From positions 178,928,428-178,992,427 of the forward strand of contig NC_050101.1 of NCBI RefSeq assembly GCF_902167145.1: DNA of 64,000 bases. The letters run 5' to 3'. Under the pieces are notes generated by a model that saw only the letters and a program-made list of their open reading frames with translations, was not told where the DNA came from and ran no database searches. Made by a program: the position numbers and the translations under genes. The stretch is from Zea mays. Taxonomy: Eukaryota; Streptophyta; Magnoliopsida; Poales; Poaceae. This document shows, in pieces, positions 1 through 10,994 of the stretch (positions within the stretch are counted from its first letter, which is position 1; each line of letters starts with the position of its first letter).

Positions 1-2418
1 ACCTATCCCTGGTCGTCGTGGTTTGAAGGTACGTGGTCGCTGCGAGTCCTGAGCATGGCCGGACCGTCCGCTGGAGTCCTCCGGACCGTCCGGAGAAGCG
101 TCGGACCGTCCACGTCTGGATGGCGGACTGTCCGTGATGCGCAGCACGGGTTCCCGCAAACTGTCTCTCTGTCTGCGCTTGCCCCCCAGTGCTAGAGGAT
201 GTGATGGTCACCTTTAGGGTCTCCCCTCCATCGGGGGTCTTCTCGGCCACCACTTTCCTGCACGAAACTTTACAATCCCCATCGGCCTTTTTAGCATTGC
301 CGATGATTGTTTCCTTGCCTTTGCCTTTATCGGCTGTATTTGGCCGAACCAGGACTTTCTTGCCCTCGAAGTCAATCATGTTCATCGGAAAGGGCTCTGT
401 ATCCACCTGCATTTCCTGAAATTTCAATCGTCCTTCGTTAATGGCCGATTGAATCTGTCGCCGAAATACATTACAATCATTAGTGGCATGGGAAAATGAG
501 TTATGCCACTTGCAGTACACACGACATTTTAGCTCGTCGGTGGATGGAACAGTGTGATTTATTTTAATATTGCCATTTTTGAGTAATTCGTCAAATATTT
601 TATCACACTTACCAACATTAAACGTAAACTTAACCTCCTCTTGCCGTTTCTTTTGAACCGGCTGTAAGGAGGAACAGGCCGAAGATTTGGCCTGTTTTGG
701 CCAAACCATTTCAGCAGCGTACACTTCTGCTGATTCGTCATCTGAGCTACTTTGATCGCATTCTACTATATGTACGTTGTGACACATTGTTTTAGCAGTT
801 TCTTTGCTCCGGCTTTCGCAAGCCAAAGCTCTCTGGTGTAACTGTGCTAGTGTAAAAAATTGGATGCCTTCTAATCTTTCTTTTAAATAATATCGTAGAC
901 CATTAAAGGCTAATCCTACTAGCTGTTTTTCTGCTAAATGAATTTGAAAACATCGGTTTCTTGTATCTCAGAATCTCCGGATGTAATCATTAACCGATTC
1001 ATCTTTTGTCTGTCGCAATGACACTAAATCTACCAAATCGAACTCATAGTCACCGGAGAAAAAATGATCATGAAATTTTTGTTCTAGATCCCTCCATGAT
1101 GAAATGGAATTAGGAGGTAAAGTGGCATACCATGCAAACGCGGTTCCTGTTAGCGATAATGAAAATAAACGCACGCGAAATGCCTCTGTGTCGGCCAATT
1201 CTCCCAATTGTGCTAAGAACTGACCTATATGTTCGCGCGTGTTTTTCCCTTGATCACCCTAAAAATTTGCGAATTCGGGTATTCTAGTTCCCTGTGGGTA
1301 CGGGTGGTGATCAAATCGGCTGTCATAAGGTTTTCGATATGATTGCCCCCCAGGGATCATGCTTACTCCGAGCTTATCTCGGAACGCCCCAGCTATTTCT
1401 TCCCTCACTATATCAATGGCAGCCGGTGCAAGACCACCGGCTCTCTGGTCAAACATAGGTGGGGTTGGTTGCATGTTAGTATGTTGTCGTTCCCCCATTG
1501 GTTTGAGCTACGTGGTGCATTTCCATTTGCCCTATATGGCTCATAGGTTTGATCGTTTCTTTCCGGCCTTCTAGGTGGGGCCGGAAAGCTTTCCAGGGCT
1601 CTGGATCCTGAATTAATGGGCTGGTGCATTGCATAGGGTGATGGGAAGTGTTGCTGGGACGGGCGAGGATTCAGGTAATAATCCTCCTCAAAAGACTCAT
1701 GCGCGGACTGTCCGGATACGTACCCGGACCGTCCGTGGTTATATGCGGACCGTCCGTCGTTGTATGCGGACCGTCCGACTGGGTAGTTTGGGTTCTATGT
1801 CATATGTGGTGGCTCGGGCGTGTGTCTGTGTACTTCATTAAAAATAGGTCCGACCGTGGCTGGCCCGGACGGTCCGCGCTCACGTGCGGACGGTCCGGGC
1901 ATGTGCAGATCGGCTGTTTTGCAGCCGATTTGCGGTTGCTCAGGGTACGTGTCCATCGACATTCCATAAAGGGGTTGTGACTGGTCGTGACAACCTACAG
2001 CCGATGTATTACACATGTTACCCCCTAATTCTACCTCGTGTGATGGAAAATTTGCAATGCTAGATTTGTCAAACGCACGCGCTAATCTCCTATAGTCGTT
2101 TTGCATATCCCCTATGATATTTTGCATTTGTTCACGCTGTTCATCTATATAATTCTTAAGAGATTGCAGCTCGTTTGTATTACTTACATTGGGGATGTCT
2201 GGCGTGGGTCGCAGTGAAGCCGGATCTGTCGCCCGATGTCGGACGACTTTGTTGTTCCTGTCCACTTTGAAGTTGGCCAAGAACCTCGCTTTTGCCTCCT
2301 GGATCATCTGCTCCTTGTGCTCCTCGAACTGGAGCTGTTCGTCAGCCGGCAATGTGTCCCAAGTCGGCTCTATGATGTTGCTTGGAAAAATATCAGAGCT
2401 ATCCCTTGAACCGGCCAT
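1..2418 (-). pseudogene. decayed gag of a Gypsy-type retrotransposon
   Basis: Translation from the first ATG (2418, beginning MAGSRDSSDIF) gives a hydrophilic N-terminal region. Further along (about 1207-968) there is a recognisable retrotransposon gag core with the motif FAWYATLPPNSISSW followed by DLVSLRQTKDESVNDYIRRF. Near 540-480 there is a Cys/His-rich stretch beginning CRVYCKWHNSFSHATNDC that would be the nucleic-acid-binding part. The frame is broken by a stop near 1795, frame changes around 1500-1400 and a stop near 968, so no full Gag can be made. The region around 1700-1900 is rich in CGGACCGTCCG and CGGACGGTCCG palindromes that are translated in frame as GPS-type repeats. Confidence 0.75.
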
Positions 2419-2475
2419 TGAGGGCCGATTTGATGACTCTGTATTTGTCTTCCCCAGCGGAGTCGCCAAAAAGTA

Positions 2476-3129
2476 TGTTGACGCTTTTTCGGAGCGTCAA
2501 ATACTCAAGAAGAACCGGCGGCGGTGCTCTCTGGTCAGGCGCGGACGGTCTGCGGCTTGGGGTCGAACGGTCCGCGACCTGGCACAGGGGCTAGGGTTTC
2601 CTGCCTGACGGCCTGACGGTCCGCGCCCTGGGCCGGACGGTCCGCGCGTGCGTAGGGGCGGCGGAAGATCGCTGGCGGCGCCTGGATCTCGCTCCCGGGA
2701 GGGACCCCGTCGGGGAGGAGAGATCCTAGGGGTTGTCTAGGCTCGGGCCGGCCGACCTAGACTCCTCTAATCGGCGTAGAGTCGAAGAGAGGCGAAGAAT
2801 TTGGGGATCGAGAGGCTAAACTAGAACTAGACTAGAACTACTCCTAATTGTGTTGGAAATAAATGCGAATAGAAGTTGTATTGATTCGATTGATAATTAC
2901 AAATCGGCCGTAGACCTCTCTTTTTATAGAGGAGGGGGGCTTGACCCTTTACACGACTGGATTCCGAGCTAATTCCGCAAATCTAGCCAACAAACATAGC
3001 ACAAAACTCGGAACCCTAAACTGCTCTGCGCATGTGCGGACCGTCCGGCCCACAGGCGCGGACTGTCCGGACCGCGGACCGTCCGGCCTCAGGGCCGGAC
3101 CGTCCGCCAGCTCAAAATGGCGCTCAACA
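2476..3129 (-). repeat. 5' LTR of the left Gypsy-type element (654 bp)
   Basis: The LTR starts with TGTTGACGC and ends with GCGCTCAACA, so its ends form the inverted repeat TGTTGA/TCAACA. It abuts the primer-binding-site-like sequence at 2451-2468. GGAC-N-GTCC palindromes occur near both ends (about 2539-2650 and 3035-3110). Confidence 0.8.
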
Positions 3130-3698
3130 GGGAGGTTTAAATCTATAGGGAGTTAAAACCTCTACTATTTTTTTCAATCACATATAATTTATATTGGATA
3201 ATAATAACCATACAAGGGAGCTTGTTCGTTTTGACTATGTAGATTGAATGAAATTGAGTCGATTTAAATTTATAATAAATCAAAAATTATCTCAATCTAT
3301 TTCGATCCTCCTGGAATGATAATAACCGAAGTAGGATTTTATCATACCAGCAGCCTTTTAAGAGCTGGATGGAGTGATTACTGATTTTTTTTTAGTGGTA
3401 GAAAGTCCAGATCAAATAAATTAAAGGCGTATCCAACTCTAAAAATTATTTCTTTGTTTTTTTTAACGAAAGGAATGCTAGTTAGCCACGGGTGACCGTG
3501 CGTGCACGAGGGTGACTAGGGACGGGGGTCTCGTCTGCCTGCCGCATAATCTCAGCCACCTGCTGCCAAGTCTCGTTTTGACTGGGTCTGTAGCAGGCAG
3601 CAGCTGCTCCAGTTCAGTTCCGGCGTGCAACGGTGCAAGTTGTATGGATGGATCGATTGTAGAATTCAATCAATTGGCTGTGACTTTTTTATATTTAC

Positions 3699-3923
3699 GG
3701 GATGTTTCGTTTTCTGGCTAAAGTTTCATGAATATCAAATGTTTAAATATCAATATAAGTATTAAATATAAAGTTAATTAAATTTAATAAATTTATCTCG
3801 CCTTTTAGTTTTCATCAGTGTAATTAATTCTTACACTTATACTATATTTAATATTTATAATTACAATTTAAACATTCGATGTGAAAAGGAACTAAACTTT
3901 AGTTGGGTTAAACCAAACAACCC
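3699..3923. mobile_element. MITE-like element with imperfect terminal inverted repeats
   Basis: The left end GGGATGTTTCG...TAAAGTTT is matched by the inverted right end AAACTTTAGTTGGGTTAAACCAAACAACCC. The ends resemble the GGG.TGTTTGG termini common in Tourist-type MITEs. The interior is AT-rich and non-coding. No clean target-site duplication was found, so the borders are approximate. Confidence 0.5.
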
Positions 3924-3943
3924 TTTATATCAAGGCAACGTAC

Positions 3944-4262
3944 CATGTGCAAATCGGTATTTTTGTGTAAACTCCGTGTAAACTAACTAAAAAAGTCACA
4001 AATAATTCTCGAAAAAAATTTAATGTACTTCTAACTTCTTTGCCCACTTTATCAATGTATAAAATTTTAAATTTCAATCACCATATATTAAAAGATACAA
4101 AAAATAGAAATTCTAAAATAATTTTCATTTTTTTATCTCGGAATTTTATCTCCTAATATACGATGAATTTGAACTTAAAGTTTTTAGTGATAAAGTAGAC
4201 AATAAAGTATATCTATATTTTTTACGATTTTTTTGTGGCTTTTTTAGTTGGTTTGCATATGA
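3944..4262. mobile_element. fold-back MITE-like inverted repeat
   Basis: Two arms of roughly 140-150 bp are diverged reverse complements. CATGTGCAAAT plus AACTAAAAAAGTCACAAA on the left pairs with TTTGTGGCTTTTTTAGTTGG plus TTTGCATATG on the right. Other matching blocks are CACTTTATCA with TGATAAAGTAG. The whole unit could fold into a long hairpin and has no coding potential. The superfamily is not assigned. Confidence 0.5.
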
Positions 4263-5337
4263 TACATTCCCTTATATCATGAGAGATCTATTTTATAATA
4301 GAGTTTGAATACATCATGAGAAACTGACAACAAACATAAAATCCAACTCGGACTCAACTTTGGTGCACACGCTCGACAGTTTAGGGCATGATTGGTTGTT
4401 CAGATACATCCTTTTTGCATTCACATCTCTTTTATCGTTAGAAAACGCACGCAGTTTTGACTAGATTATTGTCCCGGATTAAGTTTTTGATTTTGTTTTT
4501 GCATTTATTTTGTAGAGTATGGTTAAATTCTTGGTTTAGGGTCGGATGCATAATATAAAATACTAAGCAATATTGTTGATGAATTAACTAATTGTTCGAC
4601 CAGAAATATCGTCGATTTGGTGCCTTTCAGAATTTACTATGACAAGGATGAAATCGGAATTGGGGACAACGAGGTAGACACGAGCAAGTTCCAGTTTTGA
4701 CACCGGAGATTTCTCTAATTTTTTTTATTTGTTAATATTTTTTTATCTAAAACCATTGCTAATGCATAACATTTGTAGGTTAAAAAGTATGACAAATCAG
4801 ACCGAATCATTGCGCTAATGCGGTGCAGCCAACAGAGAGTACGCTGCAACGAAGAACATCGTCCGGCCGGACCTGACCTGACCCCCGTACTACACAACTA
4901 CGTCCGTCCCCATCACCTCACAGCTCCTGATTTGGAAGCCTGGACCATATCCATTTATAACTATGCTAGAGACAGTTCTTTGTTCATTCAAAGAGAAAAC
5001 ACAAGGCATGGGCCCTGAAACTGAAACACGATGGCAGGCAGAAAGTTGAAGACTGTTCTGCTGCTCAACAAAAACCAACCAAACGACCCACAGAATTTGG
5101 TCCATGATCACTTCAAAAAGTAGCACCTGCTGTCTACAGGGAAAACAGAAAAAAAGTGACCATGACCCAAGATTCGAATTGTTAACATACATAAAGGGAG
5201 GCATATGAAATTAAGGCAAACGAATGTCAAAAGAGCATCTGGCCGTCTTCCAGTTGTACTACACCCCCGCAGCTAGAGATTATCTACATGAAACTAGCAG
5301 CATTACGATGACATGCCATGCCATGCCTGCTTAATTA

Positions 5338-7055
5338 TTAGACGATGAAGTTGGGCTCCATCTTTATGCCTTCCATCTCAAATGTGCTGTGAACCTCTTT
5401 GAGCCAAGAATATTGTGCATCTCCAGCTGAAACCCCACATATAACAACATATTGTTATTCCTCAGCCTAGCGTTAAGGAAACACTGGTGGCCGGTGGCAG
5501 AAGAAGAAACTCACCACACGAGTAGGGCGATTCGCTGTAATACGCGCAATCCCTTCCTTGAGCACGGTTGTAGGGAGGGCCCATCACATCCAGCACGGCA
5601 CAAGGGGTCAGCGCCGTAAAGCAGTGCAAGTTCCCTCCATTTTCAGGGTACAGAACTACGGTCTCAGATGAAGCGTCAAAAACGGCATCTGTGTTCACCT
5701 TGGCCAGACGAGCTCCTGCTCCTGTGGGTTGTTGTTGGATGGGATAAGAAACAAAGCATTTTTCACTACAGTGGTTGACGACTTTGACTAGAAAGAAAAG
5801 CATTTTCACTAACCATCAGAGTTCTCAAGTGCATTATCGTTGCTACCCGCCGGCAGACTTTTAGCCCAATCATAGGACTTGAGGTGCATGGAACCAAACA
5901 GTATCTTGCTAAACACTGTCATCCCAGGATGGTTGTGGAGGGGAATAATTGCCGATTTCGGTAAACAGAAGATACCAAACTGCAAAGAAACAGTTCAATG
6001 GTTGTGGTTGAGCAAGCAAGATCCTTACCGAAAAGGCGCAGGCTTGCGGGATGTGAGAAACTAAATTACCGAAAACTCGGAGGAACCGTAGAAGTGCAAA
6101 TAGGTAACTGGAGGGGGGCTTGTAGGATCGGCATGCTTGAAGACGGACATGCTTGGGGCAACCCTGACGTCACGAGGCTTCAGCTCATCTGCATCGAAAA
6201 TTCATCCCATGATGATTATTAGTTAGTAGGTTTACAGGAAAAGCAGTGGATGCAATGCGATAGTCAGCTGCATAGCATTAGCAGCTATGCTTGCATTCCA
6301 TGCCCAAGTTAAGGAGCACGCAGCATGCATTGTTGGAGTTGTGTCATGGTCGCCCATGCCTACCTGACGACCATGACTGATGAATGGCAGATTCAGGATA
6401 CACGGATCGGAGTGTGGTCCGTGGTTCCCTTCCCCCACAACGACAAGAGTATGTATGTAACAGTATTTCTAATTAAACAGGTGTACTTGAAAAACTACAG
6501 TCATGGCAGGGCAGCAGTAGTTATATAGTTGGTTGGTTGGTGTTGGTTAAAATATCACTCTCTGGCTAGCTCTTTGCAGTGTGCCATGGGATGGGGGAGC
6601 TTGCCGCGACATGCATAGCAAAGGCAGCGAAGGCCAAGGGGCTTTGGATAACAAGCATGCATACCAAAAACGGAACCTCGTCCTCATCACGCAACGCAAC
6701 AGTAAAAACCTTGGATAATATCGCTGTCTCCACATCCTAAGCACGAGAAACATGGCGGGTTTCAATCAACACAAATCGCACAAGGACCAAAAAGGAGATA
6801 CGTACTGAGGAGGCCCGAGAGGCGGGCGACGGCGTCCGGCGGCGGGACGAAGCCCGGGTAGGAGTTGGCGAAGACCTCCCTGCTGGTGTCGAAGAGCCTC
6901 TGCATGGGCGAGATGGAAGAGGCGGCGTCGGCCTTCTTGTGGCGGCGGCGGTTCTTCTTGGAGGAGGCGCGGGACCTGTCGCCTACGGGCGATAGGTCCA
7001 CCACCCTGGCCGGCCTCGGGTCCGCCACCTTGCTGCCTCCGACCTGAACCGGCAT
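5338..7055 (-). CDS. PCO: plant cysteine oxidase (PCO), five exons
   Basis: Exons are 7055-6806, 6188-6070, 5979-5814, 5721-5515 and 5426-5338. All introns are GT-AG and phases agree, giving 276 residues. The protein belongs to the PCO/ADO family of thiol dioxygenases. These use O2 to oxidise an N-terminal Cys to its sulfinic acid, which sends group VII ERF factors to the Arg/N-degron pathway and so senses hypoxia in the cytosol or nucleus. Seen directly: PLHNHPG (His138 and His140) and GGNLHCF (His211), the three Fe-binding histidines of the family, plus the family blocks [17 protein letters not shown] and [14 protein letters not shown]. The N-terminus carries a basic KKNRRRHKK stretch that may act as a nuclear-localisation signal (inference). 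The start is the first ATG of the frame that opens into exon 1. Start and splice sites are by eye. Confidence 0.92.
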
Positions 7056-7380
7056 ATCACAGGGCTCAGGGTTAGGTCAGGTGCGACGCCGGGCGAGACG
7101 GGATCTTGGTCTTGGCTACGGGCGGCGGCGGCGGCGGCGGGAGGGAGGGAGGGGATCGACCGACGGGGGTGGGTATAAATCCTGAGTCGGGAGAGTGCAG
7201 GTGGAGATTGGTATTTGCATCCATACAAGTAGTAGACGGACGAAGGCTAGGCAAGGCAAAACCAGGGGCGGGAGCGGGGCGGCGACGGGAACGGGAGGAA
7301 GGAGGCGAGACCGGAGACCGCTCTCCCTCCACTTCCTGTGGGCACCAAATCCCATACTGCCTCCGGTTCCGGTTTCCGCT

Positions 7381-7505
7381 TCCATTTCCATTTCCATTTC
7401 CAACCTTAAATACTCCTAACTTTATTTGTCCCCGCAAATCCGCTTCTCTCTCTCTCCCCACAAAATCCATTTCTGCACGTGCGACTCTCTCTCTCTCTTT
7501 CTCCG
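7381..7505. repeat. simple repeats upstream of PCO
   Basis: A TCCATT-type repeat lies at about 7378-7400, and CT-rich tracts (GA-rich on the PCO strand) lie at about 7444-7460 and 7487-7500. They flank the TATA-like box and probably sit in the proximal promoter or upstream leader of PCO. Repeat length is likely to vary between accessions (inference). Confidence 0.6.
7406..7412 (-). promoter_or_regulatory. TATA-like box for PCO
   Basis: Reads TATTTAA on the minus strand, about 350 bp upstream of the PCO start codon. This would leave a roughly 300-nt GC-rich 5' leader. No better TATA motif was seen between here and the start codon. Confidence 0.4.
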
Positions 7506-7571
7506 CCCTGCTGACTGTACAAACAGGAGTACTCTTTCCTACCGCTAACAAAGAAAATTGCAATCGACTAA

Positions 7572-8127
7572 GGGCCTGTTTGTTTACCCCCATGGATTAT
7601 ATAATCTGGATTATTTTTGGAGGATTATATAATCTGGATTATATAATTTGGATTATATAATCTGAGTAGTCCTGTTTGTTTACCCAGATTATTTGAGTGT
7701 TAATAGTATTCTTTTGTATAAGGAAGACAAGAATGCCCTCTATATTTGTATTAGGTTATATTTGTATTAGGTTGAAACTCATATATGAAAAAAAATAATT
7801 CAATTGACATTGGCAAATATTGCATTAGCAATATTATCACGGAAGGCATTCATGTCACCTTCTTCATCTCCAAATTGACTAGTACTAGGCGCAAAAACGA
7901 TTCGGTGGATTATAATGGCAATGGTGGGTAATTTCTAGGAAACTTGAAAGGACAGTGGGGAAGTGGGAAAAAAATAATCTGAAATAAGCACCTCCTCACT
8001 TGCTTATGGATTATCATAATCCAAGGGGTTAGATTATATAATCTGGGCAAATAAGCTGGACTGTTTGTTTGCCTCTTAGGATTATTTAATCCAGATTATA
8101 TAATCTGGGGGGTAAACAAACAGGCCC
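7572..8127. mobile_element. Tourist-type (PIF/Harbinger) MITE, 556 bp
   Basis: Terminal inverted repeats GGGCCTGTTTGTTTACCCCC at 7572 and its complement ending AAACAAACAGGCCC at 8127 are followed inward by repeats of GGATTATATAATCTGG. It is flanked by the 3-bp duplication TAA (7569-7571 and 8128-8130), as expected for PIF/Harbinger-type elements. No transposase is encoded. It lies about 160 bp upstream of the PCO TATA-like box. Confidence 0.85.
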
Positions 8128-8130
8128 TAA

Positions 8131-8930
8131 ATTTAAATTGTTTTCACCTCCACCAAACTTGAAATTGCGTGGTGGCTTGTTTGCTGGGTCGCACATGCTT
8201 GGCACGCATCCTTAAATTTGAGGCGGGGGAAAAAAGAAAACAATGGTCGCAAGGTTAATACGGTGCCAGCTGGTTTGTCGTTGACCGATAAAAGTTTTTT
8301 TTTAAAAAAAATGCGTCTGCACGACCACCAAACAAACAAAGCGTGAACGAAGAAAAGAAAAGTCGGATGGTACGTCTCTGGTCAACCTTTATATATATCT
8401 GATAAATACGAATACTGTACTAATCGTGTAAAAAATAGAGCTAATGGCAGGCAGTACACGAGAGAGTTTTTTTCCCCTAAGATCTGCAATCGATCGAGTT
8501 TTTAAACCTCTAAAAGATCAAGATCACAATTTAACAATACCATGTAATTACGAGATGTGTGGCGATTCTCTTTCCTATTATGCATGCATATATGCACCGT
8601 ATACCAACTAGTTTACGGTGGTTTTGTCACGAGAGAAAACTATATATGGTATGAAAAATAAACCATGCTTTTAGAAACCCAACACGTACAAAAACACGCC
8701 TTAAACGAACCACCCACTAACAATATCATGGTTTTCACATCTATAAGGAACTCTTCACACTACAACCTCAAAACTTTTAAAAAACAGCGTATCACAAATG
8801 ATTTTTTTTCTGTGGGCACATCCATTATATACAAGCCAACTTACAAACCACGCGTATAAGGCTGTCTCCAGCAGCACACGCTAAAGGAGCCGGTATCGTA
8901 TATTTGGCGTTTCTTGCTGTCTGTAAGCTC
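8131..8930. other. intergenic, no recognised feature
   Basis: AT-rich non-coding DNA with short homopolymer runs near 8297-8312. The stretch 8870-8930 is a separate unrecognised sequence directly before the old Sirevirus LTR fragment. Nothing here supports a gene. Confidence 0.5.
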
Positions 8931-9813
8931 TCCAACAAGGACACCAGACTGTCTAATGTGGCACCGGACTGTCTAGTGTGACACCGGATTGTCTGGTGCA
9001 GCAAAAATACAAAGAGCTCCAACGGTCTACAACTCCAAACCCTAACGTGTGTGCTGACGTGTTGCGCACCAGATAGTGAACAGTGACTGTCCGGTGTGCC
9101 CATTGCCAGCAGACTTTGCCAACGGCTAGAAAATGGTTAGGGTCTATAAATATCTCAACCACCTCATTCATTGGTATCTAAGTGTTCTGAATTCAACATT
9201 CAATACAAGAGCAAAAGACTTCACTCCAAGACACATTCAATAGATCAAAGTCTTCTTCAAGTCCCAAAATCAACTCCACCACTTAGTGACTTGAGAGAGA
9301 GAGAGAGTTTTTGTGTTCATTTGCGCTCTTGTTGCTTGGATTGCCTTCTCTTCTTCCTATTATTAATTCTAAGTGCTTTGTAAAGCTAGCAAGAGACACT
9401 TAAGTGTGTGATGGTCTTTGCGGGGTCTTAGTGACCCGTTTGATTAAGAAGAAGGCTTACTCGGTCTAAGCGACGGTTTGAGAGAGAGGGAAAGGGTTGA
9501 AATAGACCCGGCCTTTGTGGCCTCCTCAACGGGGACTAGGTTCTTTGGAATCGAACCTCGGTAAAACAAATCACCGTGTCCACTTGTGTTGATTTCTATT
9601 TGATTTGTTTTCCCTCTTTCCTCTCTCTAAAGGTTCCTTGCCAATATTGATTTGAGTTTGCTCCCAAACGTCATTCGCATCATTTGAGCAACTCGTGGCA
9701 AGAGAAACAATCTTTCGCCTCGGATTTAATTCTAACGCTAACCTCAGCCTTAGTGTGTGTTTAAGTTTATAAATTTTAGGTTTCGCCTATTCACCCCCTC
9801 TAGGCGATTTTCA
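8931..9813 (+). repeat. old Sirevirus LTR remnant, 5'-truncated
   Basis: It is similar along its length to the 3' two thirds of the LTR at 15276-16520. Shared features are degenerate CACCGGACTGTC palindromes at 8940-9000, a TATA box TATAAATA at 9145-9152, the CGGCCTTTGTGGCCTCCTCAA block near 9510-9530, and the terminal TTCACCCCCTCTAGGCGATTTTCA. The many substitutions point to an old insertion. No internal region or primer-binding site follows, so it is a solo or truncated LTR. The left border is uncertain. Confidence 0.75.
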
Positions 9814-10046
9814 AATACCCTCGTACTGTGCCATTGCGGGGGACAGAGAAAAACATTGTTGCCCTAGGATACTACATCTACTTGTATCAAACCATTTATC
9901 ACTCTCCCACCGTTTGAGCTTGCTAGACTGTGAGTTTGCAAGTTCCAACACTATTACATAAAAACAACGTTATGTGTAAGCTTAACGGGTACTCACGGAG
10001 AACGAAGATGAAGAATGCTTCTCCGTACCCATCTCTATTTATCCGC
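9814..10046. other. non-coding flank of the Zeon insertion
   Basis: Between the old LTR and the nested Zeon-type element there is no coding potential. It continues past the nest: TCCGC at 10042-10046 is repeated at 48425-48429, and TCTCCGTACCC before the nest and CATACCCGTCGGGGG after it look like parts of one older repeat. That repeat was not identified. Confidence 0.5.
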
Positions 10047-10688
10047 TGTTGGGGACTTGTTCTCAAATGCTATGAGTTAAGAACAAGGCAACACAGAAAA
10101 TGTTAATTTAAAATGTCCTTCGTCCTTCGAAGCATTATTTCCCTTAAGATATAATGATTTTTGGACGAAGGTTATGAAGGACATACCTTCGTAAACATAG
10201 CAAACTATGATGTAGAATGGATTATAAGGAATATGAATGATAGCATAGAAAATTATATATTATTATTGTGAAGAAACAGAAATAACATTGAATTACAAAT
10301 GTACCTTTAGCTTGGAGGTAAATGAAAGTACAAGTGTGGCACAAAAGCAAGTGCCAGATCAGCGTGAACAGTACGGGGGTACTGTTCATCTATTTATAGG
10401 CACAGGACACAGCCCATACAAAATTACATTTATGTCCTTTACATTTGATAATAATTATATAATAGTCTATCGAGGTCTGAATAGCCTTTTCATCTTTAAG
10501 TCGGTTTCATTTTTTGCTACCACGCCGAAGCTTTCCTGCTCACACCTTCGGCGCTGTATCAACCTTCGTATTATTCTGGTCTGCTGTGATACCGACTTGA
10601 GTCCGAAGATACCTGTTCACACATTATACTCCAGAAATATTGTTAAATCCTGTTTTTGAGGACCTTCGTAAGCCGAAGGCCCCCAACA
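10047..10688 (-). repeat. 3' LTR of the Zeon-type element
   Basis: Plus-strand ends are TGTTGGGG and CCCCCAACA. A TATA-type box reads TATAAATA on the minus strand at 10391-10398. On the minus strand the LTR is preceded by the purine-rich GCGAGGGGCTAC (10689-10700), a suitable polypurine tract. Confidence 0.9.
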
Positions 10689-10994
10689 GTAGCCCCTCGC
10701 AATATTAATTTGTTTAAAATAATAAATTTAGATTGCGACATGGACGAAGGCTTTACGCCGAAGGTCCGAAAAAACACCTTCCCTTTGCTAGAATAGCAAC
10801 ATTCTCTGACAAGTGGGGTCTTTCAATTTTCAACGCACTGGGCGTATAAATACAGTCATATCGCAAACTCATTTGGCACGCTCTCTTGCCATCTGCTCCC
10901 GCTCACTCAATTTTTAGCTCTTGCGCACTAAAATTTGCTGAGCGTTTAGTTTTAAAGTTTCGGCTTTGAAAACAGTTTTTTAGCGTTTCCGAAG

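Larger units (their letters stand above)
1..3129 (-). mobile_element. Ty3/Gypsy-type LTR retrotransposon, left part outside the window
   Basis: The element reads on the minus strand. Its 5' LTR is the right-hand block at 2476-3129. Next to it on the minus strand is a primer-binding-site-like stretch reading TGGCGACTCCGCTGGGGA (2451-2468), followed by a gag-like region running off the left edge. The opposite LTR and any pol lie outside the window. GGGAG at 3130-3134 is the candidate target-site duplication, and its partner cannot be seen. Family not identified. Confidence 0.8.
3130..5337. other. intergenic region between the Gypsy element and the PCO gene
   Basis: No coding region is supported here. 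3130-3165 holds a short hairpin (GAGGTTTAAATC paired with GTTAAAACCTC), suggesting that the Gypsy element landed in an older inverted-repeat element. 3210-3320 has weak MITE-like symmetry. Two clearer inverted-repeat elements are listed separately. About 5205-5337 is probably the 3' untranslated region of the PCO gene. The rest is AT-rich without a recognised feature. Confidence 0.5.

Noticed and set aside
4890..5204. 104-residue ORF downstream of PCO
   Set aside because: No similarity or codon pattern of a gene. It is probably chance in 3' flanking sequence.
7072..7660. ORFs of 95-184 residues on both strands upstream of PCO
   Set aside because: They overlap the promoter and leader with simple repeats and MITE sequence, and both strands are open at the same time. 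No domain is visible.
10288..10659. 123-residue ORF in the Zeon-type LTR (also at 48024 and 63314)
   Set aside because: It lies on the strand opposite to the element's transcription, has no domain, and is explained by conserved LTR sequence.
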